From Lumbricus terrestris (Eukaryota; Annelida; Clitellata; Crassiclitellata; Lumbricidae), in contig OX457052.1 in the NCBI GenBank assembly GCA_949752735.1, positions 14,818,168 through 14,882,167 on the forward strand: a DNA stretch of 64,000 nucleotides, given 5' to 3'. Under the pieces are notes generated by a model, which saw only the letters and a list, made by a program, of their open reading frames with translations, had not been told where the DNA came from and did no database searches. This document shows positions 27,607 to 39,200 of this stretch, one piece after another (within the stretch, counting starts at the first letter, position 1; each line of letters starts with the position of its first letter). The translations under genes were made by a program, and so were the position numbers.

Positions 27607-30240
27607 TTAGTAGCTGTTCCGCTTCTCTGATCCTATGGTAACTCGACCCGGACCGCTCCTCTGATCCTATGGTAACTCGACCCGGACTATCACGGACTAT
27701 ACTCTCACGGACAACCCTTCAAACTCAACTCGTGAATAAACAGTGGTGCCCCGCGCTTGGCTTTCGAGTGGCGCTTTAGAAATTTCGAGTTTACGATTAC
27801 GATTACAATGCGGACTTTATCGGTCACGTCTGGATATTGTTCTAACGCCTTTACAAATCTGAGCAATGGCAACAATTGAGACGAATGAAAAGAGTGAAAA
27901 ATTTTCATTTCTTACTCCTTTCACCAAGGTGTCGCGGGGGTGTTTACTCGACCCTGAGCAAGCCGACAAGCAAGCGAATCAACAGACTAAAGGGTTTGGA
28001 GGCTGATTTAATCTATTGTAAAATGTCACATAGAAATAAGAGTTTCAAAATGAAATCCCTTTAGTCCTTACTTCATGATTGTGTTTGTAAATGCATCATT
28101 TCATTATAGCAGTATTTCATTTGTGGGTGGTGTTCAAACACCCCAAAACACCCCTAGCTACGGCCTTGACTCCCTCTGACTCGACGCAGCGCTCGTGAAT
28201 AAGCTTGTGCCCTGGGCTTGGTCTTCGAGTGGCGCCTTAGAAGTTTAGAGAGTATACGATTAGGATATCCTGCAGCATGAGCGGTATTGTTTCGAGGCTG
28301 TTGCGGTCTATTGATCGCCCGCTCTTGACCTATTGGACTTTCGTGGTTAAACCATATCTATCTAATGGTTAAACCGAGATTGGTCTAGATAGAAATACAG
28401 TAGCAGCTGTGGGTATAACCGAGATTGCTGTTTCACATGCTATACGGGCCCAATGGTTTCGTTTTCGAAGGCAGAAGATTCACGTTGCACTTCGAAATAC
28501 TGATTAAAACGGTTATGATTCTAACAGTTTATTCTTAAACCTATATAATTCACAAGAAGAAGCGGTAGGCCTATACTGAGGTAATTGACTGAATATCGTA
28601 GGCTACGTCTTGAGGCTTTTGGAAATTGAAAGAATGCTCTTACCGTCATTCTTTAGAGTTCACTATAATAATTACAGGACCTTACTATCACGTATAATAG
28701 GCCATGCTTAGGCCCATATAGCTACATGATATGCTTATTATTGACCGCAGGCGTTATCGGAGTCTTGCTGTATATAGGCCTACATATTTCAATGTCCTTG
28801 TCAATACCCTATGATATGTTGACATGTGTATTATGTTGGCTTCCATAATATGCGCTTATCATAGGATAGTTTAAGCTCACGTTCCGTAATTCCTGGTATA
28901 AGAAGGCCTTAGTAAGCGTGAATAATCAATGCAAGCATGATCATGCTATCATCATCCTTTCGATTTCTAAGAAATTTAGCATCTATTATGATTATTTATT
29001 TGAAAGCGAAAGAATAGGCGTATAGGCCTACACATGGACATTCATTAAAACTTGTTGAGTGTCTGCTATCATCTAGGCCTATACAGGACAGGGTATACAG
29101 TCATTGACTTATCAGAAGTATGATGCTCATCATGCTCATGTAAATATACAATGATAGGCCTACGTACATTTGTAGGTCTACATAATTATGGGCATATAAT
29201 ATACCAGGTAATTCCTGTGCACATGACAGGCGCATGGTGATAAGACCTTAGTACGTTTCATTGAAAGTTTGTTAGCTTGAATGAATTATTTCGATTTCGT
29301 CGAAATCTTTGTAATTTTCTACAATCCGTGAATGCTACTATTGTTCGTGGTCTTATTTCGCATAACCTTCTTTGAAAGCGAAGGATTAAGCTTTTGCTCT
29401 TATTCATTCACACTCATTAAGATCTTATTATCAGGCATACAGGGTGTCTATAAGGCCTACGCCAGGAGGTGTTATCAGAGGTCCTATTGATAGGCCTATT
29501 CATACGTGTACAAGTATTATAGCCAACGATATTTAAGTATGTTATTACTAATTATCAAATGCGGATGACTTCTTTGATTGAACAAGTGAGTCGTACAGGC
29601 ATAGGCTACATAGGATGGAAAGAACAAACAAAAGGCCACAACGTCTTTAGAAATGGAACTGACTAGTTTATGATTATGTAGAGAGCATACCGTCTGTCAA
29701 CTGAAAGGTGAGTGTTTAAATCAAGCACAAGGTTTGGGCCTGAAAAGACAATTGTTTTGATTGCTGTTAAATGTTAATGTATCTACTTCTGCGAATGAGC
29801 TGTTGTCCACGACTTTGATACGGTACCGGTAGCCTACATACAGAACTTATTATTGCCACTATATTTAATGAAATCTTAGTCCACTCTTTTTTTTATCAGC
29901 CCTGCTATAGTACCGTAAGCTTATAGCCTATAGTGTAATTTTCTTAAGATGACATCCTAAACTGTTACCATTTGTTTCAATGTGGAAACTCAAAAAGAAA
30001 TATTGTTCTTATTGTAAGTATGCTTATTGAAGTCTTAGACGGCTCTTATCAGCAGTTAAATAGTGGAGCATTTTGTCAAGTCTAAAATGCTGCCATTGCA
30101 ATGTAGAAATTGAAAATAATTTGAACCCATCTCCCTGCTCGGCGATTGTCCGCCGGACTCTTGTTTGCCACCAGAAATCTTGATTCCGTCATCACAAAAT
30201 TTAATATTAAAAAGTTCAGGCTTCAAAGATATCATCCTAA
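27607..30240. other. Intergenic sequence, no gene seen
   Basis: Holds a short tandem copy of TCTGATCCTATGGTAACTCG near 27635-27680, LINE-tail-like fragments at 27720-27810 and 28185-28265, and a repeat at about 27930-28165 that also occurs at 1210-1445 and, inverted, at 59735-59870. From about 28500 on it is A+T-rich with very many TAGGCCTA words and no recognisable coding sequence. Confidence 0.6.
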
Positions 30241-30269
30241 CAGCTAGCAGGTCAGCAACATGTTTATGA

Positions 30270-30720
30270 ACAACGCAAATGACGTAGCAATAGTATTTCT
30301 AGCACAAAGAGAGTTCGTCATAATACGGTATTTTCCATTATCCTTAGCCTACAACTAACTCTATACATATCCAATGACGTAACAACAGTGTTTCTCGAAC
30401 AAAGAGGATTCGTCATAATGCGGTATTTTCCATTATCCTTAGCCTACAACTAACTCTATACATAGCTAATGACGTAACAGTGGTGTTGTAGACTAAGAAG
30501 ATGTCGTCATAACAACAAAGGAGGTATTGTCACAGTAGCCTGGGAACTTTCCAAAAAACGAAGCGAGAGACGCAAAAAGTAATAGGCTGACAAAGAGAAG
30601 ACGTCACAATGCGAAGTCCATAGCAACTTGATAATTACCTACCATCATTATGTCCAATATTATTTCTGTACATAGACATTGGACAAAGTAAATGACGTAA
30701 TAATAGTGTTTTTAGATCAA
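30270..30720. promoter_or_regulatory. 95-bp tandem block with CRE-like TGACGTAA motifs
   Basis: TGACGTAR occurs at 30280, 30375, 30470 and 30693, mostly 95 bp apart, each followed within about 45 bp by a GTCRTCAYAA-like word; GACGTCAC at about 30599 is a further relative. The block is about 0.9-1.3 kb before the first codon of the SPATA2-like gene. Enhancer or promoter function is inference. Confidence 0.45.
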
Positions 30721-31593
30721 AGAGATGTCGTCACAACAGAATGTCCACGGAACAAAGCTATTTTATGCTTTATTAATTTTGTCCTTTTGCTATGATTCTG
30801 TGGGGCTGAAGCCCACAATTTTATTTAACGGGGCTACAACATTTCTTAATCCGGTCCTTCGCCAATTCATTTCGAGACCATACGTTAAATAGCGACACGC
30901 TAAATAAATAGTAACTTTTAGTCAATTGCCAGAGTATGCTACATATTAGATAAACAGATCGCATATACAATAATTAGGCTTAGGCCTGTGAGCTGGGCTT
31001 GCTTAGTATGGCCTGCGTGCGACGCCGTGCGTGCTGACATCGGCTGCAGTATAGGCCCAGTTGTGTCGTAACGCAACGGGCAAGAGACTTTTTATAGCAC
31101 ATTTTTTTCATTAGGCAGCCAATCTCCGCTGGTAACGTGTGGGCTGCATTTTGCTCAAGCATATACGGAAGACCTGCTTAGTGCATAAACATCAATATGC
31201 ATATGCAATATGGTGTGGGCCTAGTCTTGTTTTGGGAAATTTTGGGAAACATTCAAACGGATGGGCGCAGTTCTATCTTTTATAGGCCTACGATATTTTC
31301 CAGATGTCTATGTATTCTGGTTTCGCAATTGTTTTAGACATAAAAGATGAATGTTTTAGCCTAAGTATTTCTGGATGATCGATAGTGAGCTGCACTTAAC
31401 ATTAACCAACTTCTGTTTTGATGTGATGAAGCAGTATATGTTGCTATCATTACAACTTGTGACAAAAGCATGGACAAAACGGACTAGATGCATGATATTG
31501 TGCCTTCTAGAAGCCCATCAAAATGGTGGATGTTGTTTTTCAATGAGCTGCATCGTGCTATGATTTTTTGCACCAGTATTGTAGGCTTCGAAG

Positions 31594-31887
31594 ATGAATG
31601 TGCCTCGAAATGAACTTCTTGAGCGGTATCGTGAAAAGGTTCTGCTGGTACAAGTGGCTGAACGGGACAGAGGTCGAGGAGAGTTAGTCCGGTCAGCAGT
31701 TCAATACCTAAACACTATAGATCCTCAGCAGAGATTCTCAGATCCAATTGTAGCAATTTTCTCGACGAATATCAGTGAAAAATCTTCATTTGATTTTCCT
31801 GCTGCAAAAAATGCATTCTCAATCATGGAGAAATATGTTATAAATCTTATCGACTGTCCATGGAAACGAGAATTTCGCAAGATTACG
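31594..31887 (+). CDS. SPATA2-like exon 1
   Basis: ATG at 31594 with A at -3 (AAGATGA). Encodes a Glu/Arg-rich helix start (NELLERYREKVLLVQ), then SAVQYLNTIDPQQRFSD and FSIMEKYVINLIDCPWKREF. Donor GTAATA at 31888. Confidence 0.88.
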
Positions 31888-34671
31888 GTAATATAACTCA
31901 TGTGACTTCGTGGTTAATGTACGGCGCTATATAAATGTTCATATACATACACAGGCCCGTATAGGCTACATGCAGAGTTGTGAAATTGTTGGAGTTTACG
32001 AGATTGCGGATTGTTGCAAATTAGGCCAACATTATTATTATTATTAATTGATAATGATATATTGATTCTAAAGTTTGTATATGGCCTATTATAGTCTCAT
32101 TTAGGCATACTCTTGCGACATTACAGTGTCGTGAGCTGGTGGCTGTAAGCGACTGTGCATAAATCGCTAACTGGGCTAATTTCAATCGAGATTTGAAGGT
32201 AGGCTTATCTCTAATGCAACAGTAGAAATGTAGCGATTGGTCATGCCGTGCACACATGCAGCTGTAGGATGTCGTTTATCAAGTTTGACTCTTGCGACAT
32301 TAAATAAAATAAACAAATTGAATTTATTGAACTTCTGAAGCAGAAGGATTTTAATTTGTTACACATTATTTTTTAATAGGCCTACGGCCAATCTAGAAGA
32401 TCATTCCAGATAGGCCTGTCTATTTACAGAAACACTTAAAGTCACTGTCTGGAAATAGCGGAAACTATAATGTAGCCAGAATGCATCCATTCATGACATG
32501 TCTGGTAATTATAATTAAGGTTACGAAATGTTTAGCAATGTTGCGTAAAAATGAAATAATAGCGTCGTCATATTCAAATCGAATTTCGAAAATGTCGATG
32601 TTCCCATGCACGGTCGTATAGAAACACCGACCTTTGGAAGGAGAGAATTGTAAAAATTGTTTGTAGGCCTATTGTATGATGTTGATAGGATCTATTAGGT
32701 GTTTGCCTGATTAGATTTAAATAGCTTTGCAGATTTCGATGAATCTGTTTCCGTTTTCAGATGTATTCAGGATTTTACAAGACTCAGATCGAGTCATCGT
32801 TGAACAACGCCTGGAGACTGTTGCGGATGGCAGGATATGAAAAAGTTGGGATGTCCTTGGAGTTGAAGTTTCTGCCCGATGTTGGCAGACTACACAACGT
32901 GGCCTTTGAATTTTATCTTGCATCGCTGGAATGTCTTATTTATACGGACGTCTCTAACAGGATTTCTTCTTTAGGGTTTACAATGAAGGACTACCATCAG
33001 TATCGCAGTGGTATCTCCATTGGACCAGATGAATTATTATTCAAAGCAATGTCTAAATTTCGTGTGGGTGAAACAAGAGACGAAAGAGAACGCAGTGGGA
33101 CAAAAACGTCGTCGCAAGTTCAGAAGTATTTATCGAAGTTGCCTGACAGCCAACAATCAGAAAAAACTCCAGAATATGAGACTAAGTTTGATTCTAGGAC
33201 CCGAATTGGTGGAGCGCAATCTGAAGGTAAGTCCCATAGGCAAATGGAACAAATGCCAATCACTATGCAACTCCATGAACCGAATGAGGAAGGTAATGCC
33301 AGCGAAACTAGATCCGAATCGTTTGAAGCTATGCTGCGAGATATCACTCCGGAAATGATTTCAAATGCGAATGTTCGCCGGCAGATTCTGACCAAACTGA
33401 TTGCAAGGCCACATTCAGCTAAGTCTTCAGATGACCTGGTTCATGTCTCTCTTCCACCACATCAAGTTCAGCGTGAAACAGACCCGCAACGACCATACAC
33501 AGAACCACTGTTTATACCCAAACAGCTAAACACTAGTGCGACGTCAGTTTCAGATATACAGCCATATTTGGAGTCACTTCTCGTGCCAAAACATTTAAAA
33601 ACTGGCATGACATCTGCTTTGGATACATCACGTGCATTCACAGAGCCATTACTTACACCAAAACAGCAAAAAACTGGTGTGACATCTTCTTCGGATATAA
33701 GACCATTCACAGAGCCATTATTTACACCAAAACAGACAAAACATGGTGTGACATCTGCTTCGGATATGCGACCATTTACAGAGCCATTATTTACACCAAA
33801 ACAGTCAAAAACTGGTGTGACATCTGCTTCGGATATGCGACCATTTACAGAGCCATTATTTACACCAAAACAGTCAAAAACCAGCGTGACATCTGCTTCG
33901 GATATACGACCATTCACAGAGCCATTATTTACACCAAAACAGACAAAATATGGTGTGACATCTGCTTCGGATATACGACCATTCACAGAGCCATTATTTA
34001 CACCAAAACAGACAAAATATGGTGTGACAACTGTTTCGGATATGCGACCATTCACAGAACCATTATTTACACCAAAACAGACAAAACATTGTGTGACATC
34101 TGCTTCGGATATAAGACCATTCACAGAGCCATTATTTACACCAAAACAGACAAAACATGGTGTGACAACTGTTTCGGATATGCGACCATTCACAGAGCCA
34201 TTATTTACACCAAAACAGACAAAACATGGTGTGACATCTGCTTCGGATATGCGACCATTCACAGAACCATTATTTACACCAAAACAGACAAAACATGGTG
34301 TGACATCTGCTTCGGATATGCGACCATTCACAGAGCCATTATTTACACCAAAACAGACAAAAACTGGTGCGACATCTGCTTCGGATATAAGACCATTCAC
34401 TGAGCCATTATTTACACCAAAACAGACGAAACATGGTGTGACATCTGCTTCGGGTATACGACCATTTATAGAGCCATTATTTACACCAAAACAGACAAAA
34501 ACTGGTGCGACATCTGCTTCGGATATAAGACCATTCACTGAGCCATTATTTACAGCAAAACAGACAAAACATGGTGTGACATCTGCTTCGGGTATACGAC
34601 CATTTATAGAGCCATTACTTATACCAAAGCAGCCAAAAACTGGTGTGACATCTCCTTTTGACAGCCATTGA
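31594..34671 (+). CDS. SPATA2-like PUB-domain protein with 23-aa repeat tail, 734 aa
   Basis: Exons 31594-31887 and 32761-34671, joined in phase 0. The junction region FSIMEKYVINLIDCPWKREF then RKIT|MYSGFY matches the SPATA2/tamo N-terminal region, whose PUB domain in SPATA2 binds the deubiquitinase CYLD and links it to the LUBAC ligase. After about residue 240 come about 17 copies of RPFTEPLFTPKQTKHGVTSA-like units (69 bp each), and the protein stops three residues after the last. The zinc-finger tail of vertebrate SPATA2 is absent from this frame. A likely acceptor TATTGTAG at 31576-31583 suggests a 5' UTR exon upstream. Orthology with SPATA2 is inferred from family knowledge, not tested by search. 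Confidence 0.85.
32761..34671 (+). CDS. SPATA2-like exon 2
   Basis: Acceptor CCGTTTTCAG at 32751-32760. Continues with MYSGFYKTQIESSLNNAW, MAGYEKVGMSLELKFLPD and FEFYLASLECLIYTDV (end of the PUB-like domain), a charged linker, then the repeats, and TGA at 34669-34671. Confidence 0.9.
   Translation: MYSGFYKTQIESSLNNAWRLLRMAGYEKVGMSLELKFLPDVGRLHNVAFEFYLASLECLIYTDVSNRISSLGFTMKDYHQYRSGISIGPDELLFKAMSKFRVGETRDERERSGTKTSSQVQKYLSKLPDSQQSEKTPEYETKFDSRTRIGGAQSEGKSHRQMEQMPITMQLHEPNEEGNASETRSESFEAMLRDITPEMISNANVRRQILTKLIARPHSAKSSDDLVHVSLPPHQVQRETDPQRPYTEPLFIPKQLNTSATSVSDIQPYLESLLVPKHLKTGMTSALDTSRAFTEPLLTPKQQKTGVTSSSDIRPFTEPLFTPKQTKHGVTSASDMRPFTEPLFTPKQSKTGVTSASDMRPFTEPLFTPKQSKTSVTSASDIRPFTEPLFTPKQTKYGVTSASDIRPFTEPLFTPKQTKYGVTTVSDMRPFTEPLFTPKQTKHCVTSASDIRPFTEPLFTPKQTKHGVTTVSDMRPFTEPLFTPKQTKHGVTSASDMRPFTEPLFTPKQTKHGVTSASDMRPFTEPLFTPKQTKTGATSASDIRPFTEPLFTPKQTKHGVTSASGIRPFIEPLFTPKQTKTGATSASDIRPFTEPLFTAKQTKHGVTSASGIRPFIEPLLIPKQPKTGVTSPFDSH
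33481..34662 (+). repeat. Coding minisatellite, 69-bp unit, about 17 copies
   Basis: Units 1-3 are diverged (PYTEPLFIPKQ, PYLESLLVPKH, AFTEPLLTPKQ). Units 4-14 are almost identical, and the last ones alternate RPFTEPLF and RPFIEPLF, showing block duplication. The long minus-strand open frame over 33468-34538 exists only because the unit length is a multiple of three. Confidence 0.95.
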
Positions 34672-34868
34672 TTGAACGACTACCTGAGTTAAAAGCAACA
34701 CGATGGTGATACCAATGTTGCGTCAAATATGCGGCCAAAACAAAAGTTTACATTTGCTTACAATCAGCAGCCATAAAGCGAAGCCTTCGCTAATACCAAT
34801 ACCAGAAGAAGTTTCTTCCAAACCGAGTTTACATGGTGAAAGCAATTAAACCCATTCTGCTTCACTAA

Positions 34869-34970
34869 TGGGTCTACTCAAACAATGCTAAAGACACTGC
34901 TAAGCTATGTGAAATCTGTGGTATGGCAATTAAGGAAGAAAGTTTGAGCTCGATGAAAATCATGCAGTAG
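34869..34970 (+). other. Short conserved open frame with a CxxC, downstream of the SPATA2-like stop
   Basis: Reads WVYSNNAKDTAKLCEICGMA to IMQ and TAG. The decayed paralogue at 8281-8340 keeps the corresponding TDYAKKCEICV. It could be a remnant or an alternative 3' exon of the zinc-finger tail that SPATA2 proteins carry. No convincing acceptor was settled on. Confidence 0.35.
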
Positions 34971-35295
34971 CCTAAACGAAGCGTATTGGATTTCGGTGTG
35001 GTTATGGTTTGCGAGGGAAGATACTCGTTATTGAAATACTTTAAAATGTTGTTTTCTTATTTACATTTCTTTCTCTTTGCTGCTAATTTCGCAAATGAAA
35101 TGATGACGTTCATCTGTGAGAACGCTTAAAATAGGACGAGCTCTAATGTTCATGCGTAGCCTAACTGTTTAGCAGGCCAAGCCCCGATTTATCTTAGGCA
35201 TAGTTGTGTGTGCCAGTATCATCTGTTCCAGGTATAGGCTCTTCCACGCAAGGTGTGATTGTCCCTATAGCTCGAACTTCCACAGTGCTGCTTAA

Positions 35296-35447
35296 CAGGG
35301 CCGGATTAAGGCATGTTCAACATGATCGGCTGAACAGGGCCTCCACACTTTAGGGGGCCCACACATGTTTAAAAAAATTTAGGGAAAAATTGGTATATTG
35401 GAGGAAATTTTCCGAACAGGGCCCCCACATTTCTTAATCCGGCCCTG
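35296..35447. mobile_element. hAT MITE, 152 bp
   Basis: CAGGGCCGGATTAAG to CTTAATCCGGCCCTG, flanked by CTGCTTAA and ATGCTTAA (7 of 8 equal). It lies between the two convergent genes. Confidence 0.85.
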
Positions 35448-35455
35448 ATGCTTAA

Positions 35456-36117
35456 AAACTTGGCTGTGGTCGGTTAATCTTTCTGGAATGAATCGCTTAG
35501 CAATCTCGGTATTTAACTGCTTATTCTCCTTCTATAATCGCTCTCTGTGATCGTGGCTTGGTGTTTTTCAGGTCGGGAGCACCTCTGGGGTATTTTAAAG
35601 TGGCGTTATAAAAATTCACGATTACGATTGTCATTGTCGTTTCATCATCATTGCCATCGTCATCAGCATCGTCATTAGCATCGTCATCAGCATCGTCATG
35701 GCAATCGAGATGCCATCTCAGCAATAGTGAAATTCATCAAGTCAGAACATTTTTGACACATTTTTAATCTTAGAGAAACCTGCGCATGCCGAAGCAAAAT
35801 GCGCAATTAAGTAAAGTAGCTAGCTAGTGATGTCAATGTTCAGGCAGCTTTCCCTGACTTTTATGGAAATGTAAAAAATAAAAATTAATAATAGTAAAAA
35901 TTCAAAAAACAGTAACTGAACATTGTTGCAGTTACCCATTACAATGTGTGTTGAGCACCAATAGCAATGCACATTGCGCGAATAAACCGTTGCAATTACT
36001 ATCTAAGCAAAGTTCCTTGGAATAGCCTACTTGCATAATATGCCTTTTAGGCTATAATTATGAATGGTATCGAAAGATCTTGGCAATTATGATTACGTAG
36101 CCTAAGCCTATGTAATG
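35456..36117. other. Intergenic, between convergent 3' ends
   Basis: A LINE-tail-like stretch at about 35530-35625 (GGTCGGGAGCACCTCTGGGG, then AAATTCACGATTACGATT) and a short CATCGTCAT run follow. The rest is A+T-rich and includes the 3' UTR of the RING gene. Confidence 0.6.
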
Positions 36118-36299
36118 CTAAGCATAGTCAAAGCTGTAAAGAATCTTTTGTGGCGTAAACGATGCTCGGCAGAATGGACAGATTCGTGACATCTTCTGCA
36201 TACAATCGTAGCACGTGACGTGGCCACAGGGAATCAGCAGCCAGTGCCGAATGATTCTTTCCGAGAAGCAGATCTTACAAGTGTAAAATTCCTTCCACC
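36118..36299 (-). CDS. RING gene exon 4 (C3HC4 RING, stop)
   Basis: Acceptor TTTCTGTAG (complement at 36300-36308). WKEFYTCKICFSERIIRHW, LLIPCGHVTCYDCMQK, then CPFCRASFTPQKILYSF; TAG at 36118-36120. Cys and His spacing is complete. Confidence 0.93.
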
Positions 36300-39200
36300 C
36301 TACAGAAAATAAACGGTTAAATATGATATTTATTATTATATATAAATTATATAAGCTTATAATTATACCATATTAAAAAATGCATTTTACATATCAGACT
36401 ACAATAGGCCTATACCGATGATGAAAATACTAACATTCAGTTCAAGTTGAAGATTTCTAAATTAGATTAAACAGACCTACTAGACCGGCAGATAATAGCT
36501 TGAAGTTAGCAATACTAACTTCTCTTAGACAACACCATGCTTCGATCCTCTGCTAGTGGTCCCATGATATGGTATGGGCTTCCACTATCTTTGCACCTGA
36601 TGCCTATCGGCTCCGGACATTAATTTGGGCTTCAGACATTATCGGGCCAGATAATTTGGGACAGACAATGCGGCACAGTGACAATTCGATTAGTTTGAAT
36701 AAAGCCAATTAAATTGCAATTGTTTTTTGCTCCCCGCTTTGTTACAGAAGGCCTGTTGTCCCACATGTATTGTGCAGTAATCATTACAGTTGCTATATTG
36801 CAATTTCCGCCACACAGCTAATTCGATTGCTGTAAATGGCGTTCTTTATTATGTCCAAATTTTTACAGTGAGCAGATTTGATGAGTCACTACAAAATAGA
36901 GGATTTATAGTTTTGTTTTGTTGAGTTGATAGGCCTACAGTCTAATTAGTTTGCGGAATTTGTGTGTGTGTGTGTGCTGCAAGGAAAATAAATGAAACAA
37001 TAACTCAGCAGGCATGGCTGAATCATAGTTACCAACCTGGATCATCCTCTGCAGAGTTGGAAACACTGCGGTTCTTTTCCAAACTCTCACGTTCTCCCCT
37101 GGAATCGCCACTTTGCTCGGTTACTTTCTGCGAATTCGAGGCAGATGCGTCGGATGACTGGTTACAGCTTCTTGAATGTACGTCGGTTGCGGTGTTTTCA
37201 ACTTCTGTAGCGTTGGCAGTCTTCCTTCTGGCACAGGCATGATTCGTCTGATTGCCAAACTCCATTGACGCATTGGTGACATGTTGGCTGGTGCCATTTC
37301 CGTTACATTCTAGATCCACAGAGGCTAGTGTTCTGGTGGGTCCGTGTGGAATAGTGTGCTTTCTCTGCGCACCAAAATCAATAGATTCTGGCCGAGTGGT
37401 GACATGTGTATCAGTATGCGTTCCCTGTGTGCTAAAATACACAGATTCGGGGTTAATGGTGCCAGGTGCATTATTATTTCCCTGTGTGTCAAATTCCACA
37501 GATTCTTGGCTAATGGTGCCAGAAGTATCAGCATACATTCCATGTGTGCCAAATTCCACAGATTCTGGGCTAATGGTGCCAGGTGCATTATTATTTCCCT
37601 GTGTGTCAAATTCCACAGATTCTTGGCTGATGGTGCCAGAAGTATCAGCATACATTCCATGTGTGCCAAATTCCACAGATTCTGGGCTAATGGTGCCAGG
37701 TGCATCATTATTTCCCTGTGTGTCAAATTCCACAGATTCTGGGTCAATGGTGCCAGGCGCATTATTATTTCCCTCTGTGCCAAATTCCACAGATTCTGGG
37801 CTAATGGTGCCAGGAATATGCGTTCTCTGTGCTTTGTGACAAACCGTGTTATCCAATTTCGTAACTGTGCGCGTGTATGCTCTGTTGCTCGACAATGTCA
37901 TATTCTCTCCTACAAAATTCAAACAACGAATTTTAATTTTATTGACGGTTTGACTTCTGGTTTCTATAATAATACAATTCCCAATGATGGCCTCGACTCG
38001 AATTAATTTCTATGCCTAATAAAGACTCTTACTTTGCAAAGACGATATAGAAGTCATAGATTCGATCTGGCACATGTCACACTCAAAATTCTCTGCTACT
38101 CTAGACTAATATTCTTTTACTAGCTGGGGTGCTGGTGACGGTCGGAGTTAGTGGTGTAGACAGCAGCACAGATATAAGAGAGAAATTAGCAAGAGGGCTC
38201 AACACAGGGACAGCATTGAAGACGCTATGGAAAAGTCATAATATCAAAATGATTACCAAGATCAGACTCATGAAGGCTTTGGTATGGCCAGTGGCGACAT
38301 ATGGGTGTGAAAGTTGGACGATCAGAAAGAGAGAAGAAGAAAGAATAAATGCTTTCGAAATGAAATGTCTAAGAAAGATCTTGAGAGTGCAATGGACAGA
38401 GAAAAGAACAAACGAATGGGTATTGGAGAAAACGGGAACAGAAAGAACCTTATTGAGCACGATAAAAAGAAGAAAACTCACTTACTTCGGACATTTGATG
38501 AGGAAACAGGGGGGCTGCATAGAAAAGGAAATAATACAGGGTACAATTTCGGGAGCAAGGGCAAGGGGAAGACCGAGGATGGGATGGATCGCTAACATCA
38601 TCGCGTGGATGGAACTACCATTCGAGAGGATACTGAAGGAGACGGAGGACAGGAAAAAGTGGCGAAGGCATGTCCATGAAGCGACCAACCCTCGAATCGA
38701 GGATGGTTAAAGACAAGACAAGACAAGCTGGGGTACCCGGCGTTGCCCGGGAAACTTAGGATTCGACCCATTTCCGGCCACAACCCCACCACACCCCACC
38801 ACAGTCCGACCTCCACCGGTACACCACCTGAGAAATTTTGTTTTTCGGGAACCCCCAAATTTCCCTCTCCCCCATCCCCGCCCCACAACTCGCCACCACT
38901 AACTCCGACCGTCACCAGCACGCCACACGTGAAATTTTGGTTTTCGGGAAATTTTGGGGGGGGAAATTTCCCCGCAAAATTCCCCGCACCTCTTTGACCC
39001 CACCCCACAACACGTGACCACTAACTCCAATTTCCACCGGTATGCCACCCGTGAAATTTTGGTTTTCGGAAAATTTGTTGGGGGAAAATTTTACCCCCAA
39101 ATTTTCCCCACCCCTCTTTCACCCCCCCACCCCACAACACGCGATTACTAACTACGATTTCCACCGGTACGCCACCCGTGAAATTCGGTTCTAGAGAAAT

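Noticed and set aside
33468..34538. 356-aa open frame on the minus strand across the SPATA2-like repeats
   Set aside because: It exists because the 69-bp repeat unit has no stop on the other strand; the plus frame has the splice support and the family match.
37252..38006. Plus-strand frames of 195 and 220 aa over the RING gene exon 3
   Set aside because: Shadows of the repeat on the opposite strand; the minus strand has consistent splice sites and a RING.
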